NCBI RefSeq assembly: GCF_020618475.1
Contig: NZ_CP085336.1
Coordinates: 682,001-746,000, forward strand
DNA from: Haladaptatus halobius
GTDB taxonomy: Archaea > Halobacteriota > Halobacteria > Halobacteriales > Haladaptataceae
Length of the DNA stretch: 64,000 nt
Reading direction: 5' to 3'
In this document: piece by piece, positions 61,644-64,000 of the stretch
How positions within the stretch are numbered: position 1 is the stretch's first letter
Layout: every line of letters starts with the position of its first letter
Program-made: the position numbers and the translations under genes
The notes under the pieces: generated by a model
Database searches by the model: none
Seen by the model: only the letters and a program-made list of their open reading frames with translations
What the model was told of the DNA's origin: nothing

Positions 61644-61834
61644 GTTTCGAAGGATTTCGTTCTCCTATCGAAACTTCGATAATTGATAAACGTTTTGTAT
61701 GCCTCGACTACCCCGAGAATGACACCTTACCTGATGATTTCGCCGAAGCGGATTCGCGGACGCTCGCCCGAACCGCAGTCGAATCTGCACCATCGACCCA
61801 CTGATGGGTATCCGCCGCGAACGTCGAGACGGAG

Positions 61835-62317
61835 ATGTCCCGAATTCGCGTCGCAACGGCCGACGATGCACCGGAGATTGCTGAACTCCACACCGAGTCC
61901 GTGCTCGCGTTCGGCCCTGAGGCGTACGATGACACGCAAGTGTCGGCGTGGGCGGCGAAAGATGGGGAGCTCGACCAATCTCCCATCGAAGACGACGGCC
62001 ATCACGTCGTGGTCGCGGAGCGCGACGACATCGTCGGGTTCGGACACGTCGTTCCGGCGGACGATGAAGTCAGGGCGGTGTACGTCCACCCGGAGTACGC
62101 CCGACGGGGCGTCGGTTCGACCGTCCTCGCCCACCTGGAAGGGTACGCCCTCGGGACGGGAGCGAAGCGACTCGAACTACAGGCTTCGCTTAACGCGATC
62201 GAATTCTACGAGCGACGGGGCTATCGCCCGGTGCGGGAGGAACCGCGCGAGATGGAGTACGAGGGACGCCGAGTGACGGTTCCGGTGATGGCGATGGAGC
62301 GGTCGCTCGCCCCGTGA
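61835..62317 (+). CDS. GNAT family N-acetyltransferase
   Basis: A 160-residue acetyltransferase: RIRVATADDAPEIAELH at the start, VRAVYVHPEYARRGVGSTVL (acetyl-CoA loop RRGVGS), and LQASLNAIEFYERRGYRPV (motif B). Substrate unknown. It is distinct from the GNAT at 56345. The 191 bases upstream (61644-61834) hold an open frame with YPENDTLPDDFAEADSRTL-like sequence that I cannot assign. Confidence 0.93.
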   Translation: MSRIRVATADDAPEIAELHTESVLAFGPEAYDDTQVSAWAAKDGELDQSPIEDDGHHVVVAERDDIVGFGHVVPADDEVRAVYVHPEYARRGVGSTVLAHLEGYALGTGAKRLELQASLNAIEFYERRGYRPVREEPREMEYEGRRVTVPVMAMERSLAP

Positions 62318-62419
62318 GACTCGGTGTCCGTCGAGGAAGAGCGAGTTCCGTACCGACGAAACTCTCACGCAACCGAAGGGAATCCTTATGCGCCGACGGG
62401 TAGGTTGTTAGCACGATCC

Positions 62420-63424
62420 ATGAAGAAGCTCATTAACGAACCGTCCGCCGTCGTGGACGAGATGCTAGACGGGATGGTCGCGGCGCATCCGGACGAGGTT
62501 CGGCGACTGCCGGACTCGAACGTCCTCGTCCGGAACGACGCGCCCGTCGACGGGAAGGTCGCCGTCGTTAGCGGCGGCGGAAGCGGTCATGAACCGACGC
62601 ACGCGGGCTACCTCGGGCCGGGGATGCTCGACGGGGCCGCAGCGGGCGAGGTGTTCACCTCGCCGACCGCCGACGAGATCAGCGAGATGATCCGGGCCTG
62701 CGACGCCGGAGAGGGCGTGCTCAACGTCGTCAAGAACTACGAGGGCGACGTGATGAACTTCGAGACCGCCGGCGAGCTGGCCGAGATGGAGTCCGACGTC
62801 GAGGTGGCCGAAGTGGTCGTCAACGACGACGTGGCGGTCGAGGATTCGCTGTACACCTCCGGCCGGCGCGGCGTCTGCGGAACCATCTTCGTCCACAAAG
62901 TCGCGGGCGCGATGGCGGATCGCGGAGAGGACTTGGACGAAGTCCGGCGCGTCGCCCAGAAGGTCGTGGACAACGTGGCGACGATGGGAACGGCGCTGAC
63001 CTCCTGCGTGACGCCCGAGAAGGGCGAACCGACGTTCGACCTCGGCGAGGACGAGATCGAACTCGGCATCGGCATCCACGGCGAACCCGGCGTCGAGCGC
63101 ACCGAGATGATGTCTGCCGACGAGATAACCGAGCGACTGACCGAGCAGGTGCTTGACGACCTGAACTCCGAGTCGGGCGCGGAAGTCGCCACCATCGTCA
63201 ACGGAATGGGCGGGACGCCGCTGATGGAGTTGTACATCGTGAACCGCAAGCTCCAGTCGCTGTTGGACGAGCGCGACCTGACGACGTGGGACGCGCGAGT
63301 GGGCGATTACATGACCTCGCTCGACATGGAGGGTTGTTCGGTGACGGTGCTGGAACTGGACGACGAACTGAAGGGGTTGCTCGCGCATCCGGCGGACACA
63401 CCGGCGTTGAAGGTTCAACAGTAG
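62420..63424 (+). CDS. dhaK: Dihydroxyacetone kinase subunit DhaK
   Basis: A 334-residue DhaK, the subunit that binds dihydroxyacetone covalently for phosphorylation by DhaL. Seen: MKKLINEPSAVVDEMLDGM, GSGHEPTHAGYLGPGMLDGA (substrate site), VLNVVKNYEGDVMNFETA and the catalytic histidine in IGIGIHGEPGVER. I start at ATG 62420 because it begins with the conserved MKKLINEP. DhaL and DhaM are normally adjacent in haloarchaea but do not follow; the next gene is on the other strand. It may be split from or have lost its partners. Confidence 0.93.
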   Translation: MKKLINEPSAVVDEMLDGMVAAHPDEVRRLPDSNVLVRNDAPVDGKVAVVSGGGSGHEPTHAGYLGPGMLDGAAAGEVFTSPTADEISEMIRACDAGEGVLNVVKNYEGDVMNFETAGELAEMESDVEVAEVVVNDDVAVEDSLYTSGRRGVCGTIFVHKVAGAMADRGEDLDEVRRVAQKVVDNVATMGTALTSCVTPEKGEPTFDLGEDEIELGIGIHGEPGVERTEMMSADEITERLTEQVLDDLNSESGAEVATIVNGMGGTPLMELYIVNRKLQSLLDERDLTTWDARVGDYMTSLDMEGCSVTVLELDDELKGLLAHPADTPALKVQQ

Positions 63425-63523
63425 TTCGTGACGCGATTTTTCGTTCGGTTTCGGGTTAACGACTGCTGTTAGATATAGAGCGTGGACTTATCGGTTCGTG
63501 GCTGACCTTTCCTCACAATTGCC

Positions 63524-63931
63524 CTACGGGGGGTCGGCTGTACTGGAAACTACCATGTCTTCAACGCGAACCCAGAGACCATAGTAGCCACCCTCATACC
63601 GGAGGTACGTATCGCCACTCACTCGATTCGCAAATGACCTGAGTACGTCGGCTTGCTCGTCCCTCTTAGCGAGACAAACCCGGACGGAGCCAGTATCAGC
63701 CGCCGTTTGGAGTAGTGACTGCTCAGAGTCGGGAAACTTCGAGAATACGATTACAGTAGTGTTTTCGGGAATTAATTTTACAGGAGAGACTCCAATTTCT
63801 CCATCGTGAGGCCAAGCCGACTCGAAGAATGGAATGGCTTGGCCACAGCCATCCGAGTTGGCCGCAAACACAACTATTCCGGCTCCTGCTGTGGCAACAG
63901 TAGCAAGCACACGACGGCAAGTTACTTTCAT
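63524..63931 (-). CDS. Hypothetical exported protein
   Basis: A 135-residue protein with a signal-like start (MKVTCRRVLATVATAGAG, then IVVFAANS) and a folded part EIGVSPVKLIPENTTVIVF, VRVCLAKRDEQADVLRSF and YLRYEGGYYGLWVRVEDMV. The sequence is visibly less GC-rich than the genes on its left. Family not recognised. The start is probably ATG 63931; the frame extends upstream to 63976. Confidence 0.5.
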   Translation of the reverse strand: MKVTCRRVLATVATAGAGIVVFAANSDGCGQAIPFFESAWPHDGEIGVSPVKLIPENTTVIVFSKFPDSEQSLLQTAADTGSVRVCLAKRDEQADVLRSFANRVSGDTYLRYEGGYYGLWVRVEDMVVSSTADPP

Positions 63932-64000
63932 GATGGTAGTGAACCAGTGAGAGATATGTGCCGTCTGTAGACTCAAAGAAAAATTGTAGAGAAGAGAACG

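Noticed and set aside
6251..61645. Recoding of TAG or TGA as amino acids (pyrrolysine or selenocysteine)
   Set aside because: TAG and TGA also serve as ordinary terminal stops in intact genes here (e.g. yqeC, mobA, PadR, Lrp). The interrupted sites fit Trp, Gln or Arg codons. Both stop types are affected, and frameshifts accompany them, which indicates decay or error, not recoding.

Overview
The window reads as chromosomal or large-replicon DNA of a halophilic archaeon (class Halobacteria). The proteins are strongly acidic. Many belong to families known mainly or only from haloarchaea: HTH-10/Bat regulators, DUF7344 winged helices, HalX and HalOD1-type signalling proteins, DUF5518, a PGF-CTERM tail and twin-arginine lipoproteins. 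Leaderless-type TATA elements sit about 25-30 nt before several starts. No rRNA, tRNA, CRISPR array or complete insertion sequence was found. The first ~30 kb looks less GC-rich than 38-63 kb (impression, not computed).

Layout. 0.2-7.4 kb: a BCCT osmolyte transporter, two regulators, a YqeC/MobA molybdenum-cofactor pair and several small or broken regulatory genes. 7.4-8.9 kb: a polysaccharide flippase with a doubtful 5' end. 8.9-23.8 kb: the most coherent block. A leftward set holds an FAD amine/amino-acid oxidase, two class III aminotransferases, a GME-superfamily (DDAH/arginine-deiminase-like) protein, an Lrp regulator and a nitrilase. It faces a rightward set encoding a complete PotABCD-type ABC importer, two aldehyde dehydrogenases and a saccharopine-dehydrogenase-like protein. 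Together they suggest uptake and stepwise oxidation of a polyamine, guanidino or amino acid substrate; the substrate itself is inferred.

24-38 kb: a mosaic of intact genes (DUF7344, LVIVD-repeat protein, DUF5518, DUF389, DUF6293, cyclase, RNase H-like, Rieske) and decayed ones (PhoD-like phosphatase, two KaiC-like ATPases, a PKD/PGF-CTERM surface protein). A ~80-bp degenerate repeat lies just after two consecutive stop codons. 38.6-47.9 kb: redox and housekeeping genes (Xi-type GST, redoxin, DoxX, old-yellow-enzyme homologue, XPB-like helicase, CDGSH protein, threonine synthase, HpaI-type aldolase). 47.9-51.8 kb: a D-lactate dehydrogenase-type FAD/Fe-S protein beside a deleted LutC/Fe-S fusion remnant. 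52-64 kb: regulators, small exported or membrane proteins, two GNAT acetyltransferases, a decayed HEAT-repeat/pseudokinase gene and an isolated DhaK.

About a dozen genes carry in-frame stops, frameshifts or fusions, while very long genes beside them (614 and 991 codons) are intact. The stops include several that fall where tryptophan is expected. Either this is a real pseudogene-rich segment or the assembly has scattered errors. I found no convincing wholly new defence or mobile system. The best leads are the oxidation cluster with a GME protein lacking its catalytic cysteine, the KaiC-PKD gene fusion, the HEAT-pseudokinase and the repeat pair.
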